From positions 1-35,941 of the forward strand of contig JAEOUI010000250.1 in the NCBI GenBank assembly GCA_016839425.1: a DNA stretch of 35,941 nt, written 5' to 3'. Origin of the DNA: Promethearchaeota archaeon. Its GTDB lineage: Archaea; Asgardarchaeota; Lokiarchaeia; Sigynarchaeales; SOKP01. The position numbers were made by a program, and so were the translations under genes. Each line of letters opens with the position of its first letter. Position 1 is the first letter of the stretch. Shown here piece after piece: positions 7,420 through 16,467 of this stretch. The notes beneath the pieces were generated by a model, which did no database searches, had not been told where the DNA came from, and saw nothing but the letters and a program-made list of their open reading frames with translations.

Positions 7420-10400
7420 ATTACAGCAGAAGAAGAAGGAAATATCAAGCAAGGTACAATCGCTGGCTTTATGAGAAAGCGTACTCAATTAGTAGGATTC
7501 GAAATGGGATATTGGAAACATGTCCAATATTGCTCTGAATTCCTTGATAACGCTTTAGACGCAATCGAATCCTTTCAATGGAAGGAGTTAGAAAAAAATG
7601 ATTCAAATATATTATTTACTCTAGATAAAGATGTTGAGTTACAAAATTTATCCTTTAAGCCACGCGAGGCGGTTGAAGAAGTAAAACCTTTCGATGAAGA
7701 ATCTGGGGAGATAATCAACGAAGATCAAATAGAAGTAGAGGCGGAAGTTCAAAGGATTATAGACGATATGAACGACCTTATCAAACCAGCAGAATCGATT
7801 ATTGATATCGAACCAATAGTAATTATCAGGATAAGGGAATCTGAAGCTTCGACTTATCTTACAGCTGAAATAAGTAAAAAAAATATTATGAATTATACAT
7901 TCGAAATATTCGATAATGGTACGGGTATGTCGAAAAGCGATTTAAAGAAATACGGAAAATATCTCGCTTCTTCAAAATCAATGGAATTAAAACAAACGCG
8001 AGGAAGTCAAGGATCTGGTTCTCCCAGCGCATTTAGTGACGCTCAAAATACTACCGGAAGGCCAATAGTTGCTGTATCCAAGTCTGCAAACAGTATTTAT
8101 GCCACCGTTTCTGAATTCTTTACAACCAGTAAGAACGAAAAGAAATATTTGGTTCATCCTTCTGAAGTTGATAGCCCTTTTATCCACGGAACCTACATCA
8201 AGCTCAATTACCTTAATGTGAAATATACAAGGGGTTATGTAGAATATTACATCAAGGAAACCGCGTTTTTGAACCCTCACATCACGATAGTATATATTGA
8301 TCCAACGGGAGAAGAATTCATCCATCCACGATTGGTTTCTGTATTTCCTAAAGAGCCTAAATACACGAAACCACATCCATCTTCTACCAATATAGGTGAT
8401 CTCCAAGATTTATTAACAAAATCGAATAATTTAACACTTTCTGCTTTTCTACAAGATAACTTTGTGAGAATAAGCTCTAAGACTGCAAAGGAAATACTCG
8501 ACTTTGCATCTATAGAATTACAGGATCGAATGGATTTATTCATCCTCAAGGAAGGTTATATAACGAAAGCTTCCAAAAAAACCGATCCTATCCACTATAT
8601 GCGGAATGAGGATCGAGTGTATGGAAAATCTACCAAACCTCGAGAAAAATTGATAATTTACGAGATTGCTAAAGATGAGTTGAAAAACGCATATTGGGAA
8701 ATCATCAATCAATACGATCAATATAAAAAAGACCAAGCTAAACTGAATAAGAAAATAAAAAAAAACAACGATCTTATTGAAAAAACTGAAACGAAAAAAG
8801 AGATCAAGAAAATAGAAACAAAGAACAAAGAACTTCTTGATGAAATTGAAAAAATAACGAATCAAAAAGAAAAACTTAAAGACCAGTTATTTGCACTTAT
8901 AAAAAAAAGCGAAAATGAACTGAAAGAAGCAAAAAGCATCAAAAATCGCAGTGATTTTGAAGATCTCGCAAATAATGTTGAAATAACCAAGGTTAAACCA
9001 GCAAATTTAACTAACGATCAGTTTAATAGCCTATTTATGGCGTTTAAATCAATTAAGTATATGTCTCCTCCAACGGATACGGCCATTCCTGTGGGCGCAT
9101 CAGTATTGGAAAACTCTTTATCAAAAGAATTAAACTTGAGATTATCGGAAAATCCCGAGGATTTCGACAATCCCGTAGAAAATATAACTCAAATCTCCAC
9201 TTACTTGCAAAAAAAGAAAAGAGACTTTATAATTCAAGATGATCCCCATTTAGATAAGGGTTTAATTGAATATATATTACCTTATCCTGAAGAAATAAAA
9301 GAATTAAACTCTAACATACTTTCTGGCATAGATGTTAGTTTAGAACCTCAAGAATCAAAAAAGTTATTTGAGGATTTCATATCAAAAACAAAAAAAGATA
9401 AAGAAGAAACTTATGACGATGTTCTTGAATACTTTTTGAGCAACTTTTCAAAAGACGACGATTTTATTGCTGCCGAAACCAGAACACCCACGAGTGGAAA
9501 AGGTTTGGCTTATGTTGTCGAAGCTGTTTTAGCTTATTCGAAAAATATCGAAGTTCCTAAACGTTCAAGAGATGTGCTTTCCCGGTTCGTCAATAGAACT
9601 CCAAAATTAAGGGATAGTGCTGATTGCCAGATTACAAAGGCAGTACAAACGGTTTCTTGGAAGAATTACAAACTAGATGTCTACGATAATAATTTACCTA
9701 AGGGACCGATAAAACTCTTGGTAAATGTTTCTGGACCGTTCGTTCATTTAATGTTTAAATCCCAATCCAAAAACGCACTTGCAGACGATGATAATCTCGA
9801 AAAAGAAATTAAGTATTGTCTTGAGGCGATTGGGAGAAAAATACGAATTTATATCAACCGAAAAGCCTCCTTTCATCAGAGTCTCAAGAGAGCAAACCTA
9901 ATCGAAGGATATATCCCAACTTTTTCAAAAAGCATATATAATATTGCTTTAAGAGGAGGAAAATATAAGGATAAGGTGAAACAAGGAGAACTTGAAAATA
10001 TGATGAAAGATGCTCTGCTTAAGAAACCAACATTACCAAGCAAGCAAGTAGAACCTACTCCGTCAGCAGAAGTAGACAAAACGGAGGTCAAAAAGGAGCC
10101 TACAGTTGTGAAGGACCAAGTAAAAATTGAAGCAAAACCAGAAATCCTTACAAAAGTAGTTTCGCCTGTAGATGCGTCTGTAAAAACAATAACTAAAGAA
10201 AAAGTACATCCGAAATCCGTTAAAGTCAAGAAGGAAAAAGTTACACCTAAAGAGGTCAAGAAAGAAGAAAAACCAATATTAATAAAAACAGAATCTAAAC
10301 CAAAAAGTGTCAAACCTCCTCCTTCAAAGACGGTCCAAACCCAATTACAGCCAAAAATTACAACCGATCGAATATTAGAAGTATTAAACAAGGAAGAATG

Positions 10401-10548
10401 GCAAAACATTAAAAGTCTAATATTCAAGTTGGAAATCAGGGATATGTTAGACGCTAGATACTTGCAAGTAAAATTAAAGGAACTAGAACGAAAAAAAATA
10501 GTTCTTGAAGATACACAAATGGGAAAAAAACATTGGAAATTACCTTAA
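7420..10548 (+). CDS. top6B: DNA topoisomerase VI subunit B, greatly enlarged
   Basis: The ATPase subunit of the type IIB topoisomerase. The GHKL fold is clear: N-box EFLDNALDA (Asn codon at 7549), G1 box FDNGTGM (Asp codon at 7912), then RGSQGSGSPSAF and NTTGRP. The H2TH region (PRL, KPHPSS) and the transducer follow with AETRTPTSGKG and FKSQSKNALADDD, whose second Lys matches the ATP-switch lysine position. It has over 1,000 residues, against roughly 530-620 usually. The extra sequence is an acidic insert between the N and G1 boxes, a long coiled coil (about 8674-8967), a further insert near 9130-9470, and a Lys/Pro/Val-rich linker (about 10021-10350) leading to a small probable winged helix. 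The first ATG is at 7471, but upstream codons ITAEEEGNIKQGTIAGF match the family N-terminus. The start is therefore placed at the ATT at 7420, after AGGGGTG. Confidence 0.88.
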   Translation: MTAEEEGNIKQGTIAGFMRKRTQLVGFEMGYWKHVQYCSEFLDNALDAIESFQWKELEKNDSNILFTLDKDVELQNLSFKPREAVEEVKPFDEESGEIINEDQIEVEAEVQRIIDDMNDLIKPAESIIDIEPIVIIRIRESEASTYLTAEISKKNIMNYTFEIFDNGTGMSKSDLKKYGKYLASSKSMELKQTRGSQGSGSPSAFSDAQNTTGRPIVAVSKSANSIYATVSEFFTTSKNEKKYLVHPSEVDSPFIHGTYIKLNYLNVKYTRGYVEYYIKETAFLNPHITIVYIDPTGEEFIHPRLVSVFPKEPKYTKPHPSSTNIGDLQDLLTKSNNLTLSAFLQDNFVRISSKTAKEILDFASIELQDRMDLFILKEGYITKASKKTDPIHYMRNEDRVYGKSTKPREKLIIYEIAKDELKNAYWEIINQYDQYKKDQAKLNKKIKKNNDLIEKTETKKEIKKIETKNKELLDEIEKITNQKEKLKDQLFALIKKSENELKEAKSIKNRSDFEDLANNVEITKVKPANLTNDQFNSLFMAFKSIKYMSPPTDTAIPVGASVLENSLSKELNLRLSENPEDFDNPVENITQISTYLQKKKRDFIIQDDPHLDKGLIEYILPYPEEIKELNSNILSGIDVSLEPQESKKLFEDFISKTKKDKEETYDDVLEYFLSNFSKDDDFIAAETRTPTSGKGLAYVVEAVLAYSKNIEVPKRSRDVLSRFVNRTPKLRDSADCQITKAVQTVSWKNYKLDVYDNNLPKGPIKLLVNVSGPFVHLMFKSQSKNALADDDNLEKEIKYCLEAIGRKIRIYINRKASFHQSLKRANLIEGYIPTFSKSIYNIALRGGKYKDKVKQGELENMMKDALLKKPTLPSKQVEPTPSAEVDKTEVKKEPTVVKDQVKIEAKPEILTKVVSPVDASVKTITKEKVHPKSVKVKKEKVTPKEVKKEEKPILIKTESKPKSVKPPPSKTVQTQLQPKITTDRILEVLNKEEWQNIKSLIFKLEIRDMLDARYLQVKLKELERKKIVLEDTQMGKKHWKLP

Positions 10549-10566
10549 TTAATTAGGAGTTGAATT

Positions 10567-11754
10567 ATGGCAAAAAAAAAAGATCAAGCAATAGCAGATT
10601 TAAAAGCAGCTAAAGAATTACTCAAAGATTATATAGATAAAGCTTACGAAAAGAAGAAAATCACCCTTCCCGAAGACACTATTAAAATCGACGATCTTAA
10701 CAAAAAAGAAACTCTAGAGAGAATATTTGAAGTTACGGATTCTGTAATAGAAAAAATTTATCAAGGTGGAAGACCCTCAATTGAACTTCCTGCGCGTTCA
10801 AGCAGTAATATAATTTGGGACGAAGAAAATGACTTGCTCCTCCTTGGAAAACAAATTGTTGAAAAACATTTTCACTCCTTGACTAGCGTTGCCGATATCA
10901 CGAGATTAATGAGAATTCTTGATGTAGTAAGTGAATTACTTACGGAAGATATACATGCTACCAAGAGGGAGGTATTTTACACCGATGTTAATTTATTTAA
11001 AGAACAAAAAAATAGCGACAAGGGGATTGAGGATGTGGCCACCATGCTTTATACTACGAGAAATTCCACTCACATTGTTGCTGCTCCGAAGGGTTATTGT
11101 GTTGGAAGGTTAAGGATTAGAGATAGAAACGATATTATAGATCTTGAGGGATTAGGAACGGGAGGTTGGACTATATCGCCAATGCTAGATAATATTGAAA
11201 TATTGGAATCCGACGCAGAATTCATAATGGTAATTGAAAAAGACGCAGCAATGTTAAGACTCGCAGAGGCCAGATTTTGGAGGTCCTATCCCTGTATTTT
11301 ACTTACGGCCCAAGGCGTGGGAAATGTAGCAGTAAGGATGTTTCTCAAGAGATTAAGCAAGGAATTGAACCTTCCGGTATTCAGCTTGGTAGATAGCGAT
11401 CCTTACGGGCATTACATCCATTCAGTTTATCTAAGAGGATCGAAACGATTAAGCTACGAATCTCCATTTCTCGCAACTCCAAACATAAAACTTTTAGGCG
11501 TGTTAACGAAAGATTTAGACGAATATAAAGTACCCGAGAGAGTTAGAATTAGAATGACTAAACAAGACGAAAAAAGAACCAAAGACTTGTTGAATGAAGA
11601 TTTTGTCAAGAAAAATAAGAAATGGGAAGAAGATCTTAAATTGGCTTATAAATTGAAAGTAAAGGCGGAAATTCAAGCCTTTGCCTCTCATGGATTTACT
11701 TTTTTGACGGAAAAATATTTGCCTGAAAAATTATCGACTGGAGATTGGATATGA
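10567..11754 (+). CDS. top6A: DNA topoisomerase VI subunit A (Spo11-like)
   Basis: 395 residues, normal size. This is the DNA-cleaving subunit that pairs with Top6B to pass one duplex through another. The catalytic tyrosine is Y138 in KREVFYTD, within the CAP/5Y winged-helix domain. The Toprim domain follows, with the metal-binding Glu in MVIEKDAAM and the DxD pair in LVDSDPYG. The N-terminal ~50 residues are Lys-rich and helical. It starts 18 bases after the top6B stop, with GGAG seven bases before the ATG, so both subunits should be made from one transcript. The 3' end overlaps the next gene by 4 bases (ATGA). Nothing in the motifs suggests loss of function. A meiotic-type Spo11 role is not implied; in archaea this is the replication and supercoil-relaxing enzyme. 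Confidence 0.95.
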   Translation: MAKKKDQAIADLKAAKELLKDYIDKAYEKKKITLPEDTIKIDDLNKKETLERIFEVTDSVIEKIYQGGRPSIELPARSSSNIIWDEENDLLLLGKQIVEKHFHSLTSVADITRLMRILDVVSELLTEDIHATKREVFYTDVNLFKEQKNSDKGIEDVATMLYTTRNSTHIVAAPKGYCVGRLRIRDRNDIIDLEGLGTGGWTISPMLDNIEILESDAEFIMVIEKDAAMLRLAEARFWRSYPCILLTAQGVGNVAVRMFLKRLSKELNLPVFSLVDSDPYGHYIHSVYLRGSKRLSYESPFLATPNIKLLGVLTKDLDEYKVPERVRIRMTKQDEKRTKDLLNEDFVKKNKKWEEDLKLAYKLKVKAEIQAFASHGFTFLTEKYLPEKLSTGDWI

Positions 11755-12263
11755 AAATCTTTCAAAAAAAGGATGGTGGATATGTTCAACTCATTGGAAA
11801 AGAGAAAATGCAGGAATGGCCTATTGAATTGCCATTAATTTTTATTGAATATGTCCGAACCAAGCTTCTTGACAACTATGGTGAGTTGAAAAAACAAGTC
11901 GAAGAATATCTCGACGAAATATTGGAAGATGTAGCGATACCTCGTTTAATTAGTGTTCTAAATGGTGATGATGACGACGAAATTATTTCTGCGCTAACGC
12001 GTATAGAAGAAATCTCAAAAAAAAATATTGAGATGGCCGAACCTATAAAACAATACCTCGAAAATTTAAGAAAAAACAATAACAAGCAAATTGTCAAGCT
12101 TGCAGAAAACATTTCAAAAAATTTTGAAAGCGCAGAAAGAAAGAAAGCAGCAGCGCAAAAACGAAAGATAATGAGAGAAAAGGAACAGTTATTTTTAGAC
12201 GGTAAAATTAATGCAGAAGAATACGCCAAGTCTCGCAAGGAATATTTAACGCTTAAAGAATGA
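11751..12263 (+). CDS. Unrecognised helical protein, translationally coupled to top6A
   Basis: 170 residues from the ATG at 11751, which overlaps the top6A stop as ATGA; GGAG at 11740-11743 is its likely ribosome site. A TTG six bases earlier would add two residues and is less likely. I do not recognise a family. The middle (about residues 35-105) reads like two HEAT/ARM-type helical hairpins, including IPRLISVLNGDDDDEIISAL. The C-terminal third is highly charged and probably coiled coil, ending in a short helical hairpin with LDGKINAEEYAKSRKEY. The hairpin resembles the SHOCT-like short C-terminal motif only loosely. As the third gene of a topoisomerase VI operon it could be an accessory factor, but that is inference from position only. 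It converges on the GINS-like gene with a 31-base gap. Confidence 0.82.
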   Translation: MKIFQKKDGGYVQLIGKEKMQEWPIELPLIFIEYVRTKLLDNYGELKKQVEEYLDEILEDVAIPRLISVLNGDDDDEIISALTRIEEISKKNIEMAEPIKQYLENLRKNNNKQIVKLAENISKNFESAERKKAAAQKRKIMREKEQLFLDGKINAEEYAKSRKEYLTLKE

Positions 12264-12294
12264 TTTTCCAGTTAAAATTTTATAATTTCAAAGA

Positions 12295-12849
12295 TCAAGA
12301 AAGGAAAAAGGATCTCCAGGCACTGATTAGAGAATATACCTTTTTAAATAAAACTTTTTCAGAATTCGTTAACCTGCGTTCGTTATCTGGAGAAATGGGT
12401 GTTTTCGTTAATTTTAGTAGTTTTAACAACCTACCATCTAGGATATTGATTAGATACGAGTTGTATCGATCTATGTCCAAATTAGGCCTAATACCCGCTT
12501 CAACATCCTTTTTCGTAAATCCTTTAAATTCTCTCATTGCGTTTAAAAAGAAAGATCTCTCTCGTCTGACAAGCTTTTGATCATCTCGTTCAGAGATCGC
12601 ATATCTTTGAACATCTAAATTATCGCATTTCTCGCTTGAAGCAACTTTAAGTATATTATTATTAATGAAAGGAACGGCTATAAAAAATTTCAGCTTGTAA
12701 TCCTTACCTTTCTCGAAAGGACCGAATTTCTTTCCTAAAATGGAGCATCCTCCATAATTTTTTAGGCATTCCGTTTTAATATCCGTATTTTGAAAAGCAA
12801 AATTTTCTCTTTGAAGAATATCAAAAAAGTTTACTTCGATTTGGTTCAT
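12295..12849 (-). CDS. Probable GINS complex subunit (Gins23-like)
   Basis: 184 residues, the usual size of an archaeal GINS subunit. The N-terminal part (about 25-70) with GPFEKGKDYKLKFFIAVPF looks like the small GINS B domain. The C-terminal part (about 95-184) is all-helical. RYNSYLINILDGRLLKLLKL is followed by LTNSEKVLFKKVYSLI, matching the 'R-x-x-K-I-L ... E-x-x-L-Y' pattern of the GINS A domain. B-then-A order is that of the Gins23 type. GINS bridges MCM and the Cdc45/RecJ-like protein in the CMG helicase, and mcm lies 3.6 kb away; in some archaea the two genes are adjacent. The family call comes from pattern recognition, not a search. The plus-strand frame across the same DNA is weaker. 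Confidence 0.6.
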   Translation of the reverse strand: MNQIEVNFFDILQRENFAFQNTDIKTECLKNYGGCSILGKKFGPFEKGKDYKLKFFIAVPFINNNILKVASSEKCDNLDVQRYAISERDDQKLVRRERSFFLNAMREFKGFTKKDVEAGIRPNLDIDRYNSYLINILDGRLLKLLKLTKTPISPDNERRLTNSEKVLFKKVYSLISAWRSFFLS

Positions 12850-12921
12850 TTTACGAAATCACCAGAAATATAAAATATAATTAAATTATTATCTAAACAA
12901 ATAGTATTAAGAGAAAAAACT

Positions 12922-12929
12922 TTTATATT
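12922..12929 (+). promoter_or_regulatory. TATA-box candidate for the HEAT-repeat membrane protein
   Basis: TTTATATT in an A-rich context, about 35 bases before the ATG at 12964. Initiation near 12950 would give a leader of only about 12-15 bases that still contains the GGTGA ribosome site. Confidence 0.4.
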
Positions 12930-12963
12930 AACGACATAATATTTTTGATTCTTGGTGAAAATT

Positions 12964-15900
12964 ATGCTGATGGAAATTTTGCTCCTTGTGATTTTTTTTG
13001 CTTTTTTTTTGGTAGGTTTTTTTATCATTTACAAGCAAGTTGCTTTGGTTAAAAAAGGAGAATTTAACATCAAAGATACCTTGCAATGTGTTATATATGG
13101 AATCATCTTTGCCACGGCTGTTATGGTAGTGATGAGTATGGCTTTTATTTTTGCCGTCAAATCGCAAGATTTTTGGAAAAACAGCCCAACTCCTCCACCA
13201 GACATCCATCCTTTTGCCTTATTGGTTCCTTTCGTTTTTTGCTTGATATATGTATCTCTCTATCCCCTTATAGATTTTTTATACATTGCGCTGAGCAAGG
13301 AAACAGATGAGGGTCTTACACCTTTTCAGAAGATAATTAGTAATAAAATTATAAACATTACCAATAGCAAGTTCGTTTCAGTTATATTATCCTTATTGCT
13401 CTATTTTGGATTATTCGTATTGCCACCTTTACTTTTATCGCTCGTCGGTGTGCCTCTCTTAATGATATGGATTTCTTTTATGCTAGTTTATCCTATGTTG
13501 ATACTAACTTTTTATGGTTCGAAAGGCTATATCGCTGGCATTTCCAACGCCTACTATCACATACCTGATATAAAACGACAATCATTTTTAGGGTTTGAAG
13601 ATTCAAAACGCTCTCTCAAGCAATTTATATCAAACCCTGGTCCTTTCATATTGCTTGGTTTAATGCTATTCGTGTTTGTTTGGGCTTGGATATCCATGAT
13701 CCAGACCATAGCATTCTTTTTCACGGGCAAAATGGGAGTTTCCACAATGTCTTCAGTATTCGTATTCGTCACGCTTTTATTTGGAATCATTGGATATTTT
13801 ACTCGTTTTTGGGGAAGAAAGATCAAGTATAGGGGGATTGATATTTACTTTGCTGCATACTTAATGGCGGCGATTGGGATAAATGTATTCGTAAATTTTT
13901 TGATTGTTAACGCCGATAAACTGACGGTTCTGAACTCCTGGGCAATAACGAGCCATGCAATTCAGAACGGACCGATGTATGCGTTCGCTGCAGCAATCGA
14001 AGAAGTAGTTCTCATTATCTTCACATCTTATTTCTTCCTAAAGACAAGTGCAACATTTAACGAGAACATTAAATATTCAAAAATAACGGAATGTGGAAGA
14101 AAGTTCGATCCCATTCCTTTATTTATATTGATCAAGAATCGAAATCCGAAGATACAACAACACGCTGAAAGTACCTTTTTATTGATGTTTGAACGAATTC
14201 CTTTGAAAACGGGAGTTGATCTTAACGATGATAAATTTAAGAATTTTCTACTTGATGGAATATCAGATTTCAATCCAACTTCAAGGAGAATTTGTACAAA
14301 AGTGTTATTGCAATTAGAAAAAGATTCCCCTGAAATCGTGCTTCCTTGGGTAATCAAGGCTTTAAAATCCCCTAATTACGACTTGGCTATTGGGGTTGCT
14401 CGAACCCTTTTAGACTCTGCCAACTCGTTTTTAGAACAAATTCCAGACGATACTATAATAAGGATGGTTAATGATTCAGAGTGGAGATTAAGGCAAATTG
14501 GAATGAATATTGCATTAAAAATGATTGGAAAGAGAAAAGATTTAACTAATAAACTCGATTTCGGTGAATTATTGAACGATCCTGATGGTCTCGTTCAAGC
14601 CAAAACGTTAACTCTTATGTCTCAAACCCTACAAAACGTTCCGCTTAAACTTATATTCGAAAAAATGGCGAGTTCCAAGCAGGAAATTCGAGCTGCTGCA
14701 GTAAATAATCTGAAAAATATTGAAATCCACGAAGATGATCTCATATTACTATCAAAAATAAAAACATTAATAACTGATCCTAATAGTTCTGTAAGGGCGG
14801 CAGTTTTTGCCCTTCTTACAAAAGTGGAAAACATTGAAGATTTAGAAATTCCTGTAACTCCTTTTTTGGATGGATTAACAGACGCAGATGAACGAGTGCG
14901 GAATAATTCCGTTTTGGTTCTTGAAAAGTTTTTCAACGAAGATTCAAAATCATTCAAGATTGACGACATAGTGGAGAAATTAAATTATGATGATTTAAAC
15001 ATTGCCAATAGCGTTTTATCTCTAATGGGAAAGCTTTGGAAAAAAAATCCAAATAAAATATTATCACTCCTTCTCAAATTCATAAAGTCTGATAATCTCG
15101 AACTAAAGAATTTAGTTTCGAATATTCTTGTTGAAAAATACGAAGAAGATCCCAAATTGATTCTCAAGAACTTGATTGCTATACCTGACGAATCCAAGTT
15201 CATTACAAAGGGTATTGTTGCGACTACTATCATTAAAATGGCAAGAAAAAAACCAAAAAAAGTAATTTCAAAATTATTGAAATATTCTGGTTCTGACGAT
15301 CAAAATGCTGTTTTTAATGCGGTTTCCGCATTAGGTGGTTTAGTGGACGAATATGTTGATTTAATCAAACTGAAACCCGTTATGAATGTGATGGAAAAAT
15401 CAAAGAGCGATAAAGTGATTAAAGAAGCGAATAAAGTATTTCAAAAAGTGGCAAAGGAAAATCCTTCCTCCTTAGAACCCGTTCTTGATGATATATTTGA
15501 TTTTATGATAAAACAAGACACATCTATCAAGTTAGCACTTTTAAAATCGATAATTGAAATTGCTAAATCATCGTCTGAGATCGTACCTGTACCTTCCGTG
15601 GCGCAATTCTTATCTGACGAGGATTCTTTTGTAAGGGAATCGGCTACTATTGTCTTAGGATATCTTGGAAAGGATGATCCAACAGAAATACTCAACTACT
15701 TGATCAACACTTCGCTTAATGATGAAGAATGGAATGTACGTGAGGCTGCAGTTGCTGGATTAGGGCATTTAATAGAAAGAATTCAAGAAAAGGATGTGAT
15801 TATTAAAACGCTTATAGACTTGCTCGAAGATGAACAAGGATGGGTAAGAAGATCGGCCATGAAAATTCTTTCGGAAGCACCCAATATTGACGCATCACAA

Positions 15901-16317
15901 GTTCCGTTTGAAAAACTCTCAAAAAATTTTACACATGAAGAATCTAATGTAAGAGAAGCTTCTACTGATTTGCTCCCGCTTTATAGTGATAAAATTGAAA
16001 AGATATTCGATCTCATCGTATCTCTACTTGGAGACGATGCAGAAGGTGTGAGATCGGGTGCAATAAATGCAGTTGTCGAAATAATAAATAAAATCGGTCT
16101 CGATAAAATTCTTTCTAAACTCCTCCAAAACCTTTCTGATCAAGCTTCTTTAAACACCCAACGCTCCATAGCTCTCGTGTTGGGACGAACCGCTAAATAC
16201 AAGGATGATAAAACTAAAAAGCGAGTTGTTTCGCTCTTGAAGATCCGGTGCGAAATGTCGCAAGATCCCGTTATATGCAAGGTTTTACATGATATTGGAG
16301 AGGGCTTGGGTGCTTAA
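12964..16317 (+). CDS. Multi-pass membrane protein with a long cytoplasmic HEAT-repeat tail
   Basis: About 1,117 residues from the ATG at 12964, which follows GGTGA at a good spacing; in-frame TTG and GTG codons just upstream are less likely starts. The first ~365 residues contain about nine hydrophobic helices, ending in a helix with AAAIEEVVLIIFTSYFF. The remaining ~750 residues are a solenoid of helical hairpins. Many carry the HEAT signature 'D-x-x-x-x-V-R-x-x-A', for example TDPNSSVRAAVFALL, NDEEWNVREAAVAGL, EDEQGWVRRSAMKIL and GDDAEGVRSGAINAV. HEAT solenoids usually bind other proteins, so a membrane-tethered scaffold is the simplest reading. I recognise no enzyme motif. The helix with EEVVLI recalls CPBP proteases but lacks their EExxxR motif. 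It lies between the GINS-like gene (divergent) and mcm (same strand, 150 bases away). Confidence 0.88.
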   Translation: MLMEILLLVIFFAFFLVGFFIIYKQVALVKKGEFNIKDTLQCVIYGIIFATAVMVVMSMAFIFAVKSQDFWKNSPTPPPDIHPFALLVPFVFCLIYVSLYPLIDFLYIALSKETDEGLTPFQKIISNKIINITNSKFVSVILSLLLYFGLFVLPPLLLSLVGVPLLMIWISFMLVYPMLILTFYGSKGYIAGISNAYYHIPDIKRQSFLGFEDSKRSLKQFISNPGPFILLGLMLFVFVWAWISMIQTIAFFFTGKMGVSTMSSVFVFVTLLFGIIGYFTRFWGRKIKYRGIDIYFAAYLMAAIGINVFVNFLIVNADKLTVLNSWAITSHAIQNGPMYAFAAAIEEVVLIIFTSYFFLKTSATFNENIKYSKITECGRKFDPIPLFILIKNRNPKIQQHAESTFLLMFERIPLKTGVDLNDDKFKNFLLDGISDFNPTSRRICTKVLLQLEKDSPEIVLPWVIKALKSPNYDLAIGVARTLLDSANSFLEQIPDDTIIRMVNDSEWRLRQIGMNIALKMIGKRKDLTNKLDFGELLNDPDGLVQAKTLTLMSQTLQNVPLKLIFEKMASSKQEIRAAAVNNLKNIEIHEDDLILLSKIKTLITDPNSSVRAAVFALLTKVENIEDLEIPVTPFLDGLTDADERVRNNSVLVLEKFFNEDSKSFKIDDIVEKLNYDDLNIANSVLSLMGKLWKKNPNKILSLLLKFIKSDNLELKNLVSNILVEKYEEDPKLILKNLIAIPDESKFITKGIVATTIIKMARKKPKKVISKLLKYSGSDDQNAVFNAVSALGGLVDEYVDLIKLKPVMNVMEKSKSDKVIKEANKVFQKVAKENPSSLEPVLDDIFDFMIKQDTSIKLALLKSIIEIAKSSSEIVPVPSVAQFLSDEDSFVRESATIVLGYLGKDDPTEILNYLINTSLNDEEWNVREAAVAGLGHLIERIQEKDVIIKTLIDLLEDEQGWVRRSAMKILSEAPNIDASQVPFEKLSKNFTHEESNVREASTDLLPLYSDKIEKIFDLIVSLLGDDAEGVRSGAINAVVEIINKIGLDKILSKLLQNLSDQASLNTQRSIALVLGRTAKYKDDKTKKRVVSLLKIRCEMSQDPVICKVLHDIGEGLGA

Positions 16318-16467
16318 ACTCAATTACTAAATCTTCAGGCCCTCGACTTTTTCATAAGTGATGGGATTTCTGTTTTTTATTAAATTATCAATAATTTATC
16401 AGTTGATATTTCACATTTTAAAATCATCAATAATATATAGGAATATTAAAACAGAGAAGCAAGAACT

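Noticed and set aside
9876..10427. Minus-strand frame of 183 codons inside top6B
   Set aside because: It is the mirror of the Lys/Pro/Val-rich linker and gives an artificial Thr/Ser/Phe-rich protein; top6B is clearly coding here.
12260..12580. Plus-strand frame of 106 codons whose ATG overlaps the stop of the topoisomerase-operon gene
   Set aside because: The minus-strand frame over the same bases is longer and shows a GINS-like domain pattern; the plus-strand product has no recognisable features.
13950..14060. CPBP-type membrane protease motif in the HEAT-repeat membrane protein
   Set aside because: AAAIEEVVLIIF contains the EE pair, but the Arg of EExxxR and the later His motifs are not visible, so no protease activity is claimed.
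16318..16467. Replication origin next to mcm
   Set aside because: The gap is A/T-rich, but I see no repeated origin-recognition boxes and no orc1/cdc6 gene; A/T richness alone is not enough.
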